Shown: one piece after another, positions 11,444-24,402 of the stretch
Numbering within the stretch: position 1 is the first letter of the stretch
How the letters are laid out: each line of letters begins with the position of its first letter
NCBI GenBank assembly: GCA_011316305.1
Contig: SAUG01000121.1
Location: forward strand, 124,001-188,000
Reading direction: 5' to 3'
DNA: 64,000 nucleotides
Origin: Rusavskia elegans
Taxonomy: Eukaryota; Ascomycota; Lecanoromycetes; Teloschistales; Teloschistaceae
Translations under genes and position numbers: made by a program
The notes under the pieces: generated by a model
Told to the model about the DNA's origin: nothing
Seen by the model: only the letters and a program-made list of their open reading frames with translations
Databases searched by the model: none

Positions 11444-11920
11444 GGTATCCTACGCAGTTATTTGAGACCGGCTTTCGAGAGTGCTTGATCTACTGGTAGG
11501 GTATTCAAATGGTACTCCCGATGGTGCCGTTGTGTGGGAAGGTTTTGTTCGCTGAATTCGGTCCTCCGATCCTTCTTAGCACATACTTGTGATTTTCACA
11601 CTCCCAATTCGATAGTGGGGGCTATGATCAAAAGGGGTGCCAAGAAATTAGTGCGCCAGCCAAACTGAACTGTCGGCAGAGGACGGGAGGATCATCTTCC
11701 TTATCTTCATTCAACGCCAGGGTCCAGTCGACAGTCGTGAGCAGTTCCAGAATATGACCGAGCTGCTTTACCTATGGAGATGGTGACAAAGTAAGAGATA
11801 GACATCGCCTCAACCAACGATCTGTGAACGTTGCGAGCACAACTTTGGACAGTCCTATGGACCCGAGAAGGCAATGTACAATTGATGCATGTTCCCTATC
11901 GTGGTCCATCAGTAGCTTAC
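11444..11920. other. SDR upstream region
   Basis: About 480 bp of normal base composition between the dehydrogenase start and the Copia insertion. It probably holds the SDR promoter; no other feature is seen. Confidence 0.4.
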
Positions 11921-11925
11921 AATGC

Positions 11926-12144
11926 TGTGAGCATGTAGGCAGCAGCATGTAGGTGGATGATTGTAGCTATAGAGAAGAGTTCTATGGAGAGGATCGGTAA
12001 AGGAAAAGTAGGATTCGCTAAAACCACGCTAAGCCTATTTAGGTATAATTAGAGGCTTCCCGTAATTAGTAATCTAACCCTATTAGTTAATATAGATCTA
12101 ACTAAATTATATTTCTATTATAATAACCCCTATATAGGCTTTTA
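11926..12144 (-). repeat. Copia LTR (3' LTR by element orientation)
   Basis: 219 bp. The first about 65 bp are unmutated, while from about 12021 on the sequence carries C-to-T and G-to-A changes relative to the other LTR. Confidence 0.88.
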
Positions 12145-15100
12145 TACTTTTTTAAAATTATTACGACGTATAGAATAAACTTAATTCTACTAGATAACTT
12201 TATATATTATTAGAAGCTTTATCTTCTATATAAATCGGACTAGTATTAATTAAATTATAGGCGCTAGCGGTATTATAGTTATTAGAACTAGAAATATAAT
12301 TTAACTATTTATTTAAAGATATATTCTAGAATTTTAAAAGTTTAATAAACTCTTTATAATATAATATAAATAGGGCTTTTATAAAACTATCTACTAGAAT
12401 TACTATAGAAGCCGTATATTTAATACTAATATTTATATTTCTAATTTTCTAGCGAAGTTAATAGCGGTAAATATCTATATAGCGAAGCTTTAATATAAAC
12501 TATAAGTTAACGCTTTTAAAAATACGGATTATCTATATATTATCTACCTAGGTATATAGTATATACGCCGGTTCTAATAAAATTTCTTTAAAGAATCTAT
12601 TTTACTAGATAAGCTCTTTTTTTATTATAAATACGGCGAGTAATTCGGCTTCGATAGAATTTAATATAACCGTTTTCTATTTAGAAGTCTTCTAATCGAT
12701 AAAACCGTTAAATAATTTAAAATAATATCTCTAGGAACTATAGCGAGTATCCGGGTTATCGGCGAATAACGTATTTAATAAAGTAATAAAAGTAGTATTC
12801 GGATCTATTACTTCCGCGTTATATACGATAGAATAGAACTTTATATACTCTAAATACTATATAGTTCGTATTACTACTATATAATAACGCTCCGATAGAT
12901 TTACTAGGAACTTTAAAAGCTTTAATATAGTAAATAAAATATCTGTTCGTATTATAACTACTATAAAGTTAATTAAACTAATAAATTACTATTACGCTAG
13001 TATTTACTATAGTTCTATTTAATCGGGATTTTTTCTAAAGATTTCTATATTAACTAGCGATATTTTAGATATATTATTAAAGAAATCGATATAATATTTC
13101 TTTATAATTTTATTAATATACGAATTCTAGTATATATAGAACCGATAAACTTCTCTATTATATATTATCTTAATATCTAGAAATAAAAATATTTTACTAA
13201 AATATTTTATTTTATATCGTTTAAAAAACTTCGCCTAGAATTCTTTAACGTACTATTTATATCTTATTTTATATATATTAGCGATATTTTCTATAAAGAA
13301 AAAGAGTAATATATACTAATTAATAAATAAATACTCGATATTAGAAACGGTCTAGAAGTCTATTTTAATAAAATTCTCCGAAAAATAGCGATACTATAAA
13401 GCAGGCGATTATTTAAAGCTATATAGTATTCGAAGTAGATATAGTAAAATTAATTTAGATTCTATCTACCTATAAAAAGCTTTAATATATATCGGTTTAT
13501 TAATCTTGCTATTAGTAAAGACGTTAACGGCGTTATATTAGCGAGTCTTAAAACCGAAGAATATAACTATTACTATTAGTATTCGGAAGATATATATAGT
13601 TAATATTATTATATATATATTCGCTATAATATTTTATAAATTACTTCTAATATAGAAACGAGCTTTAAATTTAAATATATAGCTTTAGTTATCGAATTTT
13701 TATTTAAATACCTATATAGTTAAAATCGCCGTTTTATTATTCTTCGTTATTTTATTAAAAGGTATTTCCTTCCAGGTTTTCTTTACCTAAAAAGCCTTAA
13801 TTTCGGTAGCGATAGCTTCGAAAAAACCTTTTATAAATAGATATTTTAATATATCTTGCTAGTATTTTAGTTCCGGTAGAAATTAATTTTAATAATATTT
13901 TATATCTAATAAAAAAGGTTTAAATTTCTATAATACCGGTAAATCTTTTTTATAAAGTAATCGAATAGTAATATATATACTAAACGCTATATAAAATATC
14001 TTTAATTCTTTATCGTTTATTTATTATAATATTACTATATACGCTTTATCTTTTTCTTTTTTTTTTTTTTTTTTTTTATTTCGTTTAGTTATTTTCCGGC
14101 GGCGTAATACCCTTTTAGAAATAATATTATCTTTTTCTACTTTATAATAAAGTCGAGACTTTTTAGATTTAGGTATTATTTACTCGGCGGCGTTATAGAA
14201 GTTATTTTCGCTTTCGAAATATATATCGTTTAAATTATATATAGCTCCAATTATTGCTCTATTATCTAAATTTTAAAGAATATTATTATCTCTAACAGTA
14301 GAAGGGCTTAAAAAAGGTAGAAAAGAATACTTTTTTTCTTTATTTTTATTATTTAATTTCTTTGTAGGTTACTTTTAATTTCGTTCTATAGGCTTATAAA
14401 CGATAACTACTTTATTTTCGCTACTATTATTATCATTTAGGTTTTCCTTCGGAGGATCTATATACTAAATATTACGTATATTATAGATAAATAGCTTTCT
14501 TTCTAATTAAATTATATTAATTTCTCTAGAGAAATAGAACTAGGTTTTATCGAATATAATATCGCGGGTTATAATTACCTTTCGTTAGCTAGAAACCTAG
14601 ATACTATAGATATTAGTACTTTTATATTCTATTAGAAAACCAGTATAAACTTTTAGAAAAAGTTTATCTTTACGCGGAATATATTTATTTAATATATAGG
14701 CTTTATAGCTATATATATATAAATAGCCTAGATAAAGACGATTATCTATAACGATTTTATAAATCGTCTTCTATCCGAGTTTCTTTTTAAAGGTATAGTT
14801 TATTATTACAGCGGCGGTTTCGATAATCTAAAAGAATAGATATTCTGATAAACCTAAAGTAATAGTTAATACCTTTACTTTAATAATAAAGATATAATTT
14901 GGATATTCCGAATATCTATTTAAAGGTTACCGGCGTTAAGGTTTTCTAAATAATATCTAGCTCTATTAAAAGATTTTTAAATTTTTTATTTAAAAGTATT
15001 TTTTTTTATCCGATCTAAAAAAGACGACCTTATATTTATAGCGCGTTTCGATAATCTTAATTACCTTTTTAATATAGTAAACCGTCTCGTCTTTAATATA

Positions 15101-17272
15101 ATATATAAATATTATATAGAAGTTTGTTTTAGTATAGGCGATATATATAACCTATTTATATTTATTAAAACTAATTAGTAGAGAGATAAGATCGTAGATA
15201 ATATAATAGAAAAGCTTATCCGAATCTTCTATATTATAATATAAGTAAGAAATTAATTAATAAACTTTAGATTTAGTATAGATTTTATATTTATTTATTA
15301 TAGGCGCTTTAGTATTATCTATAACTTTTATCCTTTTAGCTATTTATAATAGATACTATATAGTTTTATTAGCAGCGTAAATAAGCAGATAATACTATTA
15401 ATACGTTATACCGGATCTAACTATTAAAGTAGTAAATATTACTAGTATTATATCTCTATAACTATTTATATTATCTTCGAATAGATAATAACTTTTAACT
15501 CTCTTATATATAAAGATTATTTAATCTATTTATTATATATAGCGGCTTTTACTATCGCGGAAAAATTTATCTTTATCTTTAAAATAAAACTCGGATACTA
15601 AATTCGTTATAAATTCTAAAATATAGATAACGTTCGTAATCGTAATCTATTTACTACTTTAAAGGTAATCGATAGTAATAGATATTTAACTATTAGCGAT
15701 AATTACTATAGATTCTTTACCGAAAACTATATATAATCTATTTATATACTTTCTTTTATAAATAAAGCAATAGGCTATTATATCGTTATAGATATTAATT
15801 ACTAAACCGCTATCGAGTATCTAGAAGGATCGAAGGTAGGAGTCGATAGTAAAATTTCTAGGAAATATAGTAAACGTACTGTTTTCTACTATTATTAATC
15901 GAAAAGATTTATTTCGTTTTCTTTTTTTTATTTAGTAAATTAAATTAACCTGTTAATTTTTACTTTAACTTTATTCTTCTTTTCTATATTATTATTAAGT
16001 TTATCGCGAACTTCCTTTATAGTTTCCTTTTTAAATTTCTAATTTAATAATTATTTAGGATATTTAAAGCCGAAATAGTTATATAGAATCTAGTAATTAT
16101 TAAACTAATATTTAAAGCCGTAGATATATAATAGCGGTATAGAACTTTAATTTTAAAAAAAAAGATTTCCTTTTCCTTTATCTTTACCTTTATTATTTTT
16201 ATTACTAGAAGAATTTTCCTCGGCGGCGAAGGCGTAATAGTATACTACTATATACTTAATATTATATAATCTAATATAGTTATAGAACTTTTTAATAAAT
16301 TTAAAATACTAGATTTTATAATCGGTAATTTTATCGAGTAAAATCTTATATATTTAGGCAAGAATTAGTATAGGGCCTGAAATAACGAGAAAGAAATCTT
16401 AGTATACTCGCTAAAAATTTTTAACTTCTATTATCCCGATATATTTAGCTTTTATATATATTTAAACGTAGTTATCGAGTTATATTTTATAGCTTTATTT
16501 AGTAGTAAAGCCTGTTAAGACTTTTTTATAGAGGTATTCGACCTCTAATATTCGTACCGAGTCCGTTAATACTAATCTAGCTTTAAATATTCGAAGAAGA
16601 TTCTAGAAATAAACTTCGATATTTTAAATAAAAATAACGTTACTAGCGGATACTATATTATAGATATATTCGACTATTTTAGTAAAAGCTTCGACCTAGT
16701 ATTTCTAGCGCGAGTATTTTTTCTTATAGTCCTTCTTTATATTTTTATAATCTTCTTTTATTTCTATTTTAGCTTCGGTAGAAATATTAGCCGGAAATAT
16801 AGCTAGTTTAGATTTTATAGATTCTATATAGTACGGAAGCTTTTTGTTCTTCGATAGATTAATTAAATTCTAGATAAGCAGGCTTATTACTTTAGTTTTA
16901 ACGATAGTAAACTATTAGTTTTAATCTTTAAATAGAACTAGTTTAATTTCGCGTTTATTTATAATAATAATATATTAATAAATTAATAAATTAAAAAGAA
17001 TTTATTCGGGTAAAGAGATTTTTTTTTAAATTATTTTTTATATAGAGCTTCTAATAGCTTTTTACTAATTACTAGAAATAATAGTCGAAGATTTTAACTT
17101 TTTAATTACTCGCGTAGATAAATTTCTAGATTAAAATAAATTTTTAATAGTAGAATCCGCCTAGGTAAATTACGATAAATCGATTTTTAAAAGCGACTAT
17201 TCTTTAGATAATAGATTATTTAAATAATAATAATAATAGTCGTATAGTAATATATAGTACCGGGCTTATAAC

Positions 17273-17491
17273 TATAAATATATAGATAGTAGTATATAGA
17301 TAGATAATTATAGCTATAGAGAAAAGTTCTATAAAAAGGATCGGTAAAGGAAAAGTAGGATTCGCTAAGACCACGCTAAGCCTATTTAGGTATAATCAGG
17401 GGCTTCCCGTGATTAGTAATCCAACCCCATTGGTTAATATGCATCTGACCAAATTGCATCTCCATCATGATAACCCCTATGCAGGCTCTCA
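17273..17491 (-). repeat. Copia LTR (5' LTR by element orientation)
   Basis: 219 bp. Its first about 95 bp are RIP-mutated relative to the left LTR, and its last about 120 bp are unmutated, the mirror image of the other copy. Confidence 0.88.
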
Positions 17492-17496
17492 AATGC

Positions 17497-18789
17497 TTAG
17501 CCTTTCGTGGGGCAATTATCCAGTCCCCCAAACGCCCCTCGATGGTGTATGCTGATGCATTTGTAGTACACTGCATTGGCAGCTTCCCACAGAGTGAACC
17601 ACGAACAAGTATCAGATTCTCCGCGTCGATTGATCGTGTAGATGGGCAACGAGCATGACTCGTCTACTACACACTGCGTTAAACGTACGAACCGACTCTC
17701 CACCGACAGACTTACACGAGCTGCAGTAGCGTTCGGAGTCAGCACGCCTAACATAGAGTAATGCAACTGTCTTGGGAGTACACATGGGAATGACATGATA
17801 GTCTGTCTGAACCCACGGCATTGCAGTGCATCCGAAACCTCGACTGAGACCAATTGGGGTCTCGGATGCCTAATTTGCCAGAATAGCCCCAAAGTCAGGC
17901 GGGATTGGGGTAAAGCAGCTCCAAAATTTACTGACCTGATCTTGTAAGGGACGTGTACGTCTGCATCAGCATCTTCTCTTGAACCGAATCGTTCAGCATG
18001 GATGCCAACGCGCATCCCTGAAAGAATGTCTCTACATCGGCTGACTATTGTTTTCTCCGCACCACACTGCACGGCCTGTCCACCTGGCATGTATCTCCCC
18101 ATGGTAAGGACGACGTTGTGATCAATCCCTTGCGAGCATGAGTACATATTCCATATGGGACAAATATCGCTCACCAAGGTTAGTAATGATCCCACCCTCA
18201 CCACGACGCTCCGCACATGTTGCTATCAAATGTGCCGCTGCACTGCGCATGGTGACGAGGCTTGCGCTTCCAGTCTCCGCGCCTGGCCTCAACACAGGTT
18301 GAAAGAAGCAATCAGCTTGCCCTAGCAGCAATTTCGGTGTCCAAGTGGAGTAAAGAAGGCATTTTTCAAGATCATACTCCCCATCCACCTCCATGGCAAT
18401 GGGTACATATCTGCCGTGATAGCAGCAGTGTGACGTTCTGCGAAAGTGACTACCCGCGTGATGCGAGAGAACACCAACAATGCGGAGGCACAATCCTCGC
18501 CATCGTCGATGTACCCAAACCTCAAGCCGTCGCAAATAATGTCAAAGACATCACCCAGATTAAAAGCATTGTGTGGCAGTGTCAAGTCAGTAGGCGGTAT
18601 AGCATCCAGAGATATAGGAAAGGCAGTAGCTGGTCCAATCAATTGGGGCGGCTCTCTTTGGACAGCCTCTCCACTGATACCGCTGCTCAAGCAAAGCGAC
18701 CAAAATACCGACTGGAACAGCAACCCTGGCATTCCGAGGTAAATGGCCAGCCACGGACTAGACCCAAAGACAAAGCCGGACGTGCTCAA
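17497..18789 (-). pseudogene. Possible broken minus-strand gene, unrecognised
   Basis: Three minus-strand open frames overlap here: 18789-18322 (155 aa, hydrophobic start MSTSGFVFGSSPWLAIYLG), 18535-18122 (137 aa) and 18216-17497 (239 aa). Reading moves from one frame to the next near 18350-18400 without a convincing intron, and the opposite strand is also open over 18262-18792. No family was recognised. A degraded or frameshifted multi-exon gene next to the Copia insertion is the simplest reading, but chance open frames in GC-balanced DNA cannot be excluded. Confidence 0.2.
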
Positions 18790-19367
18790 TAGCTTTGAAT
18801 AGGAGACAACGGCAAGATCATCCCTCTGGAGGCACCTACTTTTCTGTGCGACACCGCCAATATCGTTGTTAGCCGCAGACGCGACACCACATCGAGCATA
18901 TGTTACTCCTTGATTTCAGCCACAATCAAGAAATACCTTGATGTGATTGTAAAGACGTGTTTGACCCAGGTCTTAGAACTCGCCAAATAATTTTGCACAC
19001 CTTGACGGTGGGTCCTTGAGATGGACTGGAATTTTCGTGGACATTTGGCATTCACCGACGATGTTTTCGAGGGCGAGTCACTTATGTGGCTGTCGTAAGT
19101 ATGGGATGACGCTGAGACTCTTATCAAATAGCGTCCTTACCGCCTACCCCCAATCTCTCGGTCCACTGCTCTTGCAGTCCTCTGGCTACAAATTCTTACA
19201 GCCCACAACAATCATATCTGGGTTTTGACAGCAGGGGAGCACGGGAGCAGACGACTTCATCGAACTACAAGTGTCCTCTCTCTACTTTCTGCTCGAATTC
19301 TTTCAACTGAATGTTCTCTTCTCTCCATTTCATCGCGTTTGGCGATGCAAAACGATGGAAAGGTGTA

Positions 19368-19604
19368 CAGTGGCCACCACAGCCAAGAGTCTTGTACGGT
19401 CGCCTAAGCTGTACGGGGCCGATGGAGCTGGCGTGCCCGTACTGAGCGCACGCGTGTTGAGTTTGCTAAGGATAGGAAGCAGTTTGTGGAAATCCTGTCC
19501 AGAGTGTGTACAAAACGAGAGCGTACAGAACGCGCAGGCCAACACTATCGGCGCCGTACGGTTTAAGCGACCGTATAGAACTTCTGGCTGTGGTGGCCAC
19601 TGAC
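19368..19604. mobile_element. MITE, pogo/Fot1-like ends
   Basis: An inverted repeat of about 50 bp: the left end starts CAGTGGCCACCACAGCCA at 19368; the right end in reverse complement reads GTCAGTGGCCACCACAGCC from 19604. TA lies at 19366-19367 and at 19605-19606, matching the TA duplication of Tc1/mariner-pogo elements. The left end appears to lack the first two bases. Length is about 237 bp with no coding capacity. Confidence 0.65.
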
Positions 19605-20856
19605 TATCAAGTGAAGACATTGGGAGGGAGCGCAGTTCAAGTAATGAGTGGGAGTGCCGGGTAAATAATGGGGGTCCAGGGTGAAGTGGGGACGTCATCG
19701 CTCTTCAAATTCCCGATTTCTGAGTCATCGGTAGAAGTGCATCACTTCCGCGTTGTTGAGAGGTAATTGAGCAAGTATAACAATGGAATCAATTAGAGGA
19801 AGATTTTAGCTCACACATTGCTTAGTCAACCATCGTGTATGGGAAGGGTTCGTGCAGGAACCTCATCGATCGTTCTGAATTACCAGAACCCCAACAAACC
19901 TACCAGACAAGAGAGTACAACACCTTTTCTTAAGGAGGCAGGGAGGTGAGAGGTTGAGGCGAGAAGATGAGGCAGGGGTTTTGCATGTAACGCCAAGGAT
20001 TTAGCCTGGCCGGGCTAGACCGCCAATGCCGCCTCGGACCTCGGTTGCCTGTTCTTCTCGAGGGCCTCGGGCTCACTCGTTTTTATACATCACGATATAC
20101 GTTGTCGGTGGCTTCAGTCCTGCTCGTCGAGTATGCACATCCAGTCAACTCTTGGATATCGTCGCCTCTTATCTCGCTAATCTTGGCATAACACCATTTT
20201 CAAAGGCATTATCCTTTCTACAATAGTCTTCCATCTTAAGTCTGGGAATTTGGTGGTTGGACTGTAATGAAATTACGATTCAGAGGGCCTGGTATCCTAG
20301 TGTCGTGAGCGGCGTGAATCGTTGTCAGTGAAAGGTGACGTCTTGAAGGTCAGTATCAACGAACGCGGGTTCGTCGAGAAAAAATCAATCGCAATGAGAG
20401 GGCGTACAACAGTCGGTACCTCGACATAGGATTTCGTTCCATCGATTGTCTGTGCAGCTACTATTCGACTTTCAAGCATGGGTTCAATAGAGCCATGAAT
20501 GTTGTAATGATACACAATAGCACTAGGAGGGACTCCCTTGGTGGCTGCTTTGTCGCCCATATGGTGAGGCAGGTGCCTGTGCGGCGATGTACCCAATGAC
20601 GCATAGCGAGGGAAACTTTGCAGCATTTCGAGCATGGTACAAAATATGCGGGGAAAACCGTGAGTCAGAGCGACTTGCAACCTGGAATCCTTCGCTGGTT
20701 CTCTTTCGCCCTAGGCAGCAAGTGGCAGCCTAATTGATCCTTGTATTTTCGCAGTGATAAGATTTCATGCTCTGCTTCGTTTGATAACCTTTCATCCGAC
20801 TCATACTACAATCTCGTCATACTTGACACTACCCACCATACCAGACACCAATCCCA
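19605..20856. other. Intergenic region upstream of the AAA ATPase gene
   Basis: About 1.25 kb. A minus-strand open frame at 20297-20680 (127 aa) has no recognisable motif and is not called. The right part should include the ATPase promoter. Confidence 0.4.
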
Positions 20857-23234
20857 ATGGCACGTAGCAAGAGCATCGCCCGAACCTCTACCACCACCAC
20901 CACCACCACCACAAATGATGACCGCAGCGGTGGAGGTTTTATCCCCAGTGGTAAGGTGGGAATGATCAGTGACGTGAAGAACTTGTACGAGGGAAAGCCG
21001 GACAGTCGTGGCAGATCCACCTGGGTAGACAAATACCCCGATGATCTGGAAGAGGCTGCCGAGAACGCCGAGACTGCTCGCTACGCTCTATTGGTACGCA
21101 ACAAGAAGTCCTACGATGGCCGCAAGAAGCTCGAGATGGACTCCGTCATCGTGCAAAGCCCAATGCTCAAAAAGGCTCTCGGTCGGGTCTTGGATGACTA
21201 CCCCGGTGTCACCGCGACGTTAGATCGATTGACCTTCAAGGCCCCCTTCAAGTCATTGGTGCATCGATGGACCAATCTTGTCGCAGCTCTCGAAGAGGAG
21301 AAAGATGCCGAGGCCAAGTCTCATCTCGACTTGTTCCATCGGACCATGAAGGAGGAGCTCCAGGATGATCTGAAAGCGAGGGACGACTACATCTTAAACA
21401 GAGTCATCACCTGGAACACTTGCTGGATGATCTTCGAACCTGGTACCACCATCTTCACCAGTGACGACAAAGAGGATCGCGCCTTACGCTTAAAGAATGC
21501 AAGTTACATCTCCACGCAGTGCGGACCTGCCTTTTCCCTTGACTGTGAGTATGTTGACTGGGACGGCGAGCATTTCGGTCTCGGAGGCTCTCACAAACTC
21601 ATCTATGAGTTTGTTGGGACGAAACCCATCACTAAGCTTACAGCTTTTCCCTTGAGATACCACGAGAACCTAGCCGAAGTCAAGCAAGCACTTATTGAGC
21701 GAGGGAGGATGTTTGAACGACTCTCCGGCTATCATTACAAGCACTACCAAGGGGTTGCCGTTGGTCAAGGAGCATGGGGTCTGGTCAAGTACAATGTATG
21801 TCGTCCCCCATCAAAAAGTAGTAGCCTCACTCAGCAGCAGCAGGTCGATAGTCGTATCATTCTTGACACGTACGCCTGGAATCGCTTCAACCCGAACCGC
21901 CAAGTTTCTTTGGGCGCCTTGAACCAGCCAGTGGGACAGGACATCTACGGTGACGATGCTGAAGGCCATAGTGAAGACGAATACGGAGACGATTCGTTGG
22001 ACGCTCTTCTTGCCCGAGGCACTCACCAACCCGGCCACACTAGATCTCAATCATTGACAAAGGATCAACTTTTGCTTTGCAGCGCAACGCTTAAGGGGTA
22101 TGCTTTGAAGAACAAGAAATGGCGTCAGTATCTACCATCTCTGGTAACTGATTTCCCCACATTAACAGTGTCTTTGCAGTCAGTTTCAGTATCAGCTCCG
22201 TTGGCGAAATCAAATGGAACGATAGCGCCTTTGAATGCCTTGTGCTGCCGAGTGACCACAAGGAGCTGATCCTTGCCCTGACAGAGAGCCAGGTGGCGAA
22301 CAAGGATTCTTTTGACGATGTCATCCAGGGCAAAGGTATACTCCTTTCATTGCGCTTTAACACTCTCCTTCTCTGATCTGCCACGTAATCGCAACCACGA
22401 CTGTCATGTCGTTGTTTTTAACTGTCCAGCGCCGCCGTTTGAATCTGGAATGAATTCGCTTCTGACATCTCTTACAGGACGAGGCATGATCATGCTACTG
22501 AGCGGTCCACCTGGTGTAGGAAAGACATTAACAGCAGAGTCCGGTAAGTCGTCTCCCATCATAACCTCGACCATAACCTGAAAAACTCCAGTGGCCGAGA
22601 ACATGCGCGCGCCACTCTACATGATGAGCGCCGGCGACCTCGGTCTCGATTCCTCCAACGTCGAGTCCTCGCTTTCCAACGTGCTAGAAATGAGCACCAA
22701 ATGGAACGCAGTCCTCCTCCTCGACGAAGCCGATGTCTTCCTCGAACAACGAAGCGCCCATGACTTGGAGCGCAATAAGCTCGTCTCAAGTATGTCGTCC
22801 TACCCTCTCTTTCATCTTTTCCACATGAACCTTCGAATAATAAAAATCGTCTAGTCTTCCTGCGCATGCTAGAATACTACGAAGGCATCCTCTTCCTAAC
22901 CACCAACCGCGTCGACAACATCGACGCCGCCTTCCAATCTCGCATCCACATCTCCATGCAGTACAACGACTTATCCACCTCCTCCCGCCGCCATGTATGG
23001 TGCAATTTCCTATCTGCTGGGGGCAGCAGGACGCATGGTTTTTCGGCTCCAGACTTGGATCGTCTGGCGGAGTACGAGATGAATGGAAGGGAGATCAAAA
23101 ATGTGCTCAAGACGGCACAGCTGCTGGCGGGGAAGAAGAAGGAGAAGCTGGCTATGGCGCATGTGGAGAGTGTGTTGGCTATTGAGAAACGGCATTTTGA
23201 TGGGAAGAGGAAGTATGAGGGTGATGGTAAGTAG
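20857..23234 (+). CDS. AAA+ ATPase with DUF7025-type N-terminal region
   Basis: Exons 20857-21795, 21844-22123, 22180-22335, 22478-22543, 22592-22789 and 22855-23234 give 672 aa. The N-terminal half carries the region found in a large fungal family of uncharacterised AAA ATPases (LIYEFVGTKPITKLTAFPL, GVAVGQGAWGLVKYN, VDSRIILDTYAWNRFNP). The C-terminal AAA module has Walker A SGPPGVGKT, Walker B AVLLLDEADVF and a sensor-1 region LFLTTNRVDNIDAAFQSR. It should hydrolyse ATP to remodel a protein partner; the partner is unknown. Residues about 11-18 are a poly-Thr run coded by an (ACC)n repeat. Intron 1 (48 nt) is in phase without stops, so retention would add 16 residues. A second 3' site at 22429 in intron 3 would also keep frame. 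The stop at 23232 directly follows a GTAAGT-like string, so a further 3' exon is possible. Confidence 0.85.
20883..20912 (+). repeat. (ACC)n microsatellite in the ATPase N terminus
   Basis: About eight ACC/ACA triplets encode consecutive threonines at the ATPase N terminus. Length polymorphism is expected for such a repeat. Confidence 0.8.
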
Positions 23235-24402
23235 ATGATGGAGATGGCACGACCGGCTCTTGTGGGTAAGTTGAGGCGTGTTAACGTACATGGTTTTGCG
23301 AAGCGCTGGCACTCATGCCCATCAGTAAAGAAATGCGTTGTTGATCTCAATAAGAGGCTCACAGCATTCAGAAAAACCTGGTGCATATATTCCACATCCA
23401 AGTCGCTACAAGACCATTACTCGGCTGAACAGATCAAATCGTTATCAACCTAGTAGTTGTATAGCGCAATCTTAGCAGTCACTAGTCAAAACGAGATCCC
23501 CTATCGAGGTAACCCACTCTTGTAGGCCCCCTTATTGCAATCGATTCTTCGACATGACCTCCCTCCACGCGCCCCCAGCCCTCATCCCAGCCAGAATTCA
23601 ACCACCCATGCCACCCATCCAGTAAATCAACGAAATGCATTCCATCACCACCATGGAAGTGACGCACGATCTTCGACTCATACCCATTAGACATACTCTT
23701 CTCCCCCTCGGTTAATAAAATCCCACATCCTACACCCCCTTCCCTCTCTCTTCCAAATACTGACACCGGGATCTCTTAGGCGCTAAAGCCTATGGTTCGA
23801 GTAAGTGGCTACACGACTGGTATCTTGGAGGGGGTTATAGAATAATGTGTTCCTTTTGTTATGGATTTGTTTGGGTTGTATGTTGGTCGTGCCTCCTCTC
23901 CTATGGCCATGGGTGTTGTGGTGATTTCGCGTCACTTTTGGAGAGGGAATGTTGAGCGGTAGTATGGGTTGTGGTATGGGTGTTTGTTTGTAGCTGGAGG
24001 AGGGTTTGGATTTGGTGTAGGTTTTATTTGGGGAGAGGGATGGCTGTGTAGAGTAGAGGAGAGAGGGGAAGTGGATTTGGAATGGGAGTTGTATGTGGTT
24101 GGAGATGGTGGGTGGGAAGATGTGGGATAGTGGGTTTGGAGGATTGGAGTGAGTGGGTTGGGTGCGAGTTTGATGAATAGGGAGTGGGAGGGGGTGGAAT
24201 TTTGAAGGGGATAAGGGAGAAGGTGAGGTGAGGTGAGGACGTGAGCAGCGAAAAGAATTTCGTGGGGTGTAAGGGCCATGAGTTGGATTTATTCATTGAA
24301 CCTTCACGGTGTAAGGACTTTTCTCAGAAAACAACAGCTCGCTTCCTCAATCGATTCGAGACCGGGCCCAACCGAACCGTAATCCAAAATCTTATGCTCT
24401 CT
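23235..24402. other. Intergenic region with a strand-skewed purine-rich tract
   Basis: About 1.2 kb. From about 23930 to 24240 the plus strand is very G-rich (GGGTTTGG, GGGAGTGGG), making long low-complexity frames on the minus strand (23932-24279) that look spurious. A 94-aa minus frame at 23482-23766 has no known motif and was not called. Confidence 0.4.

Larger units (their letters stand above)
11926..17491 (-). mobile_element. RIP-degraded Ty1/Copia LTR retrotransposon
   Basis: Two direct repeats of exactly 219 bp (11926-12144 and 17273-17491), TG...CA in their unmutated parts, are flanked by the 5-bp duplication AATGC (11921-11925, 17492-17496). On the minus strand near 12629-12658 the RNase H motif S-I-E-A-E-L-L-A can be read, and F-A-D-N-P-D-T-R near 12743-12766, both diagnostic of Copia pol. 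RNase H near the left LTR means the element reads right to left. A purine tract (minus strand, about 12147-12153) next to the left LTR fits the polypurine tract. All frames are closed by RIP-type stops; it cannot be autonomous. Confidence 0.9.

Noticed and set aside
14040..14080. Long T run inside the Copia element as a poly(A) tail of a LINE
   Set aside because: The region is bounded by 219-bp LTRs and has Copia RNase H motifs; the T run is internal.
18262..18792. Plus-strand ORF of 176 aa
   Set aside because: It overlaps the minus-strand frames and shows no motif or splice context; both strands are simply open here.
20297..20680. Minus-strand ORF of 127 aa
   Set aside because: No motif, no signal peptide, no convincing splice partner; length alone is not enough.
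23932..24279. Minus-strand ORF of 115 aa rich in Ser, Pro, His and Thr
   Set aside because: Its composition is explained by a G-rich plus-strand tract; looks like a spurious low-complexity frame.
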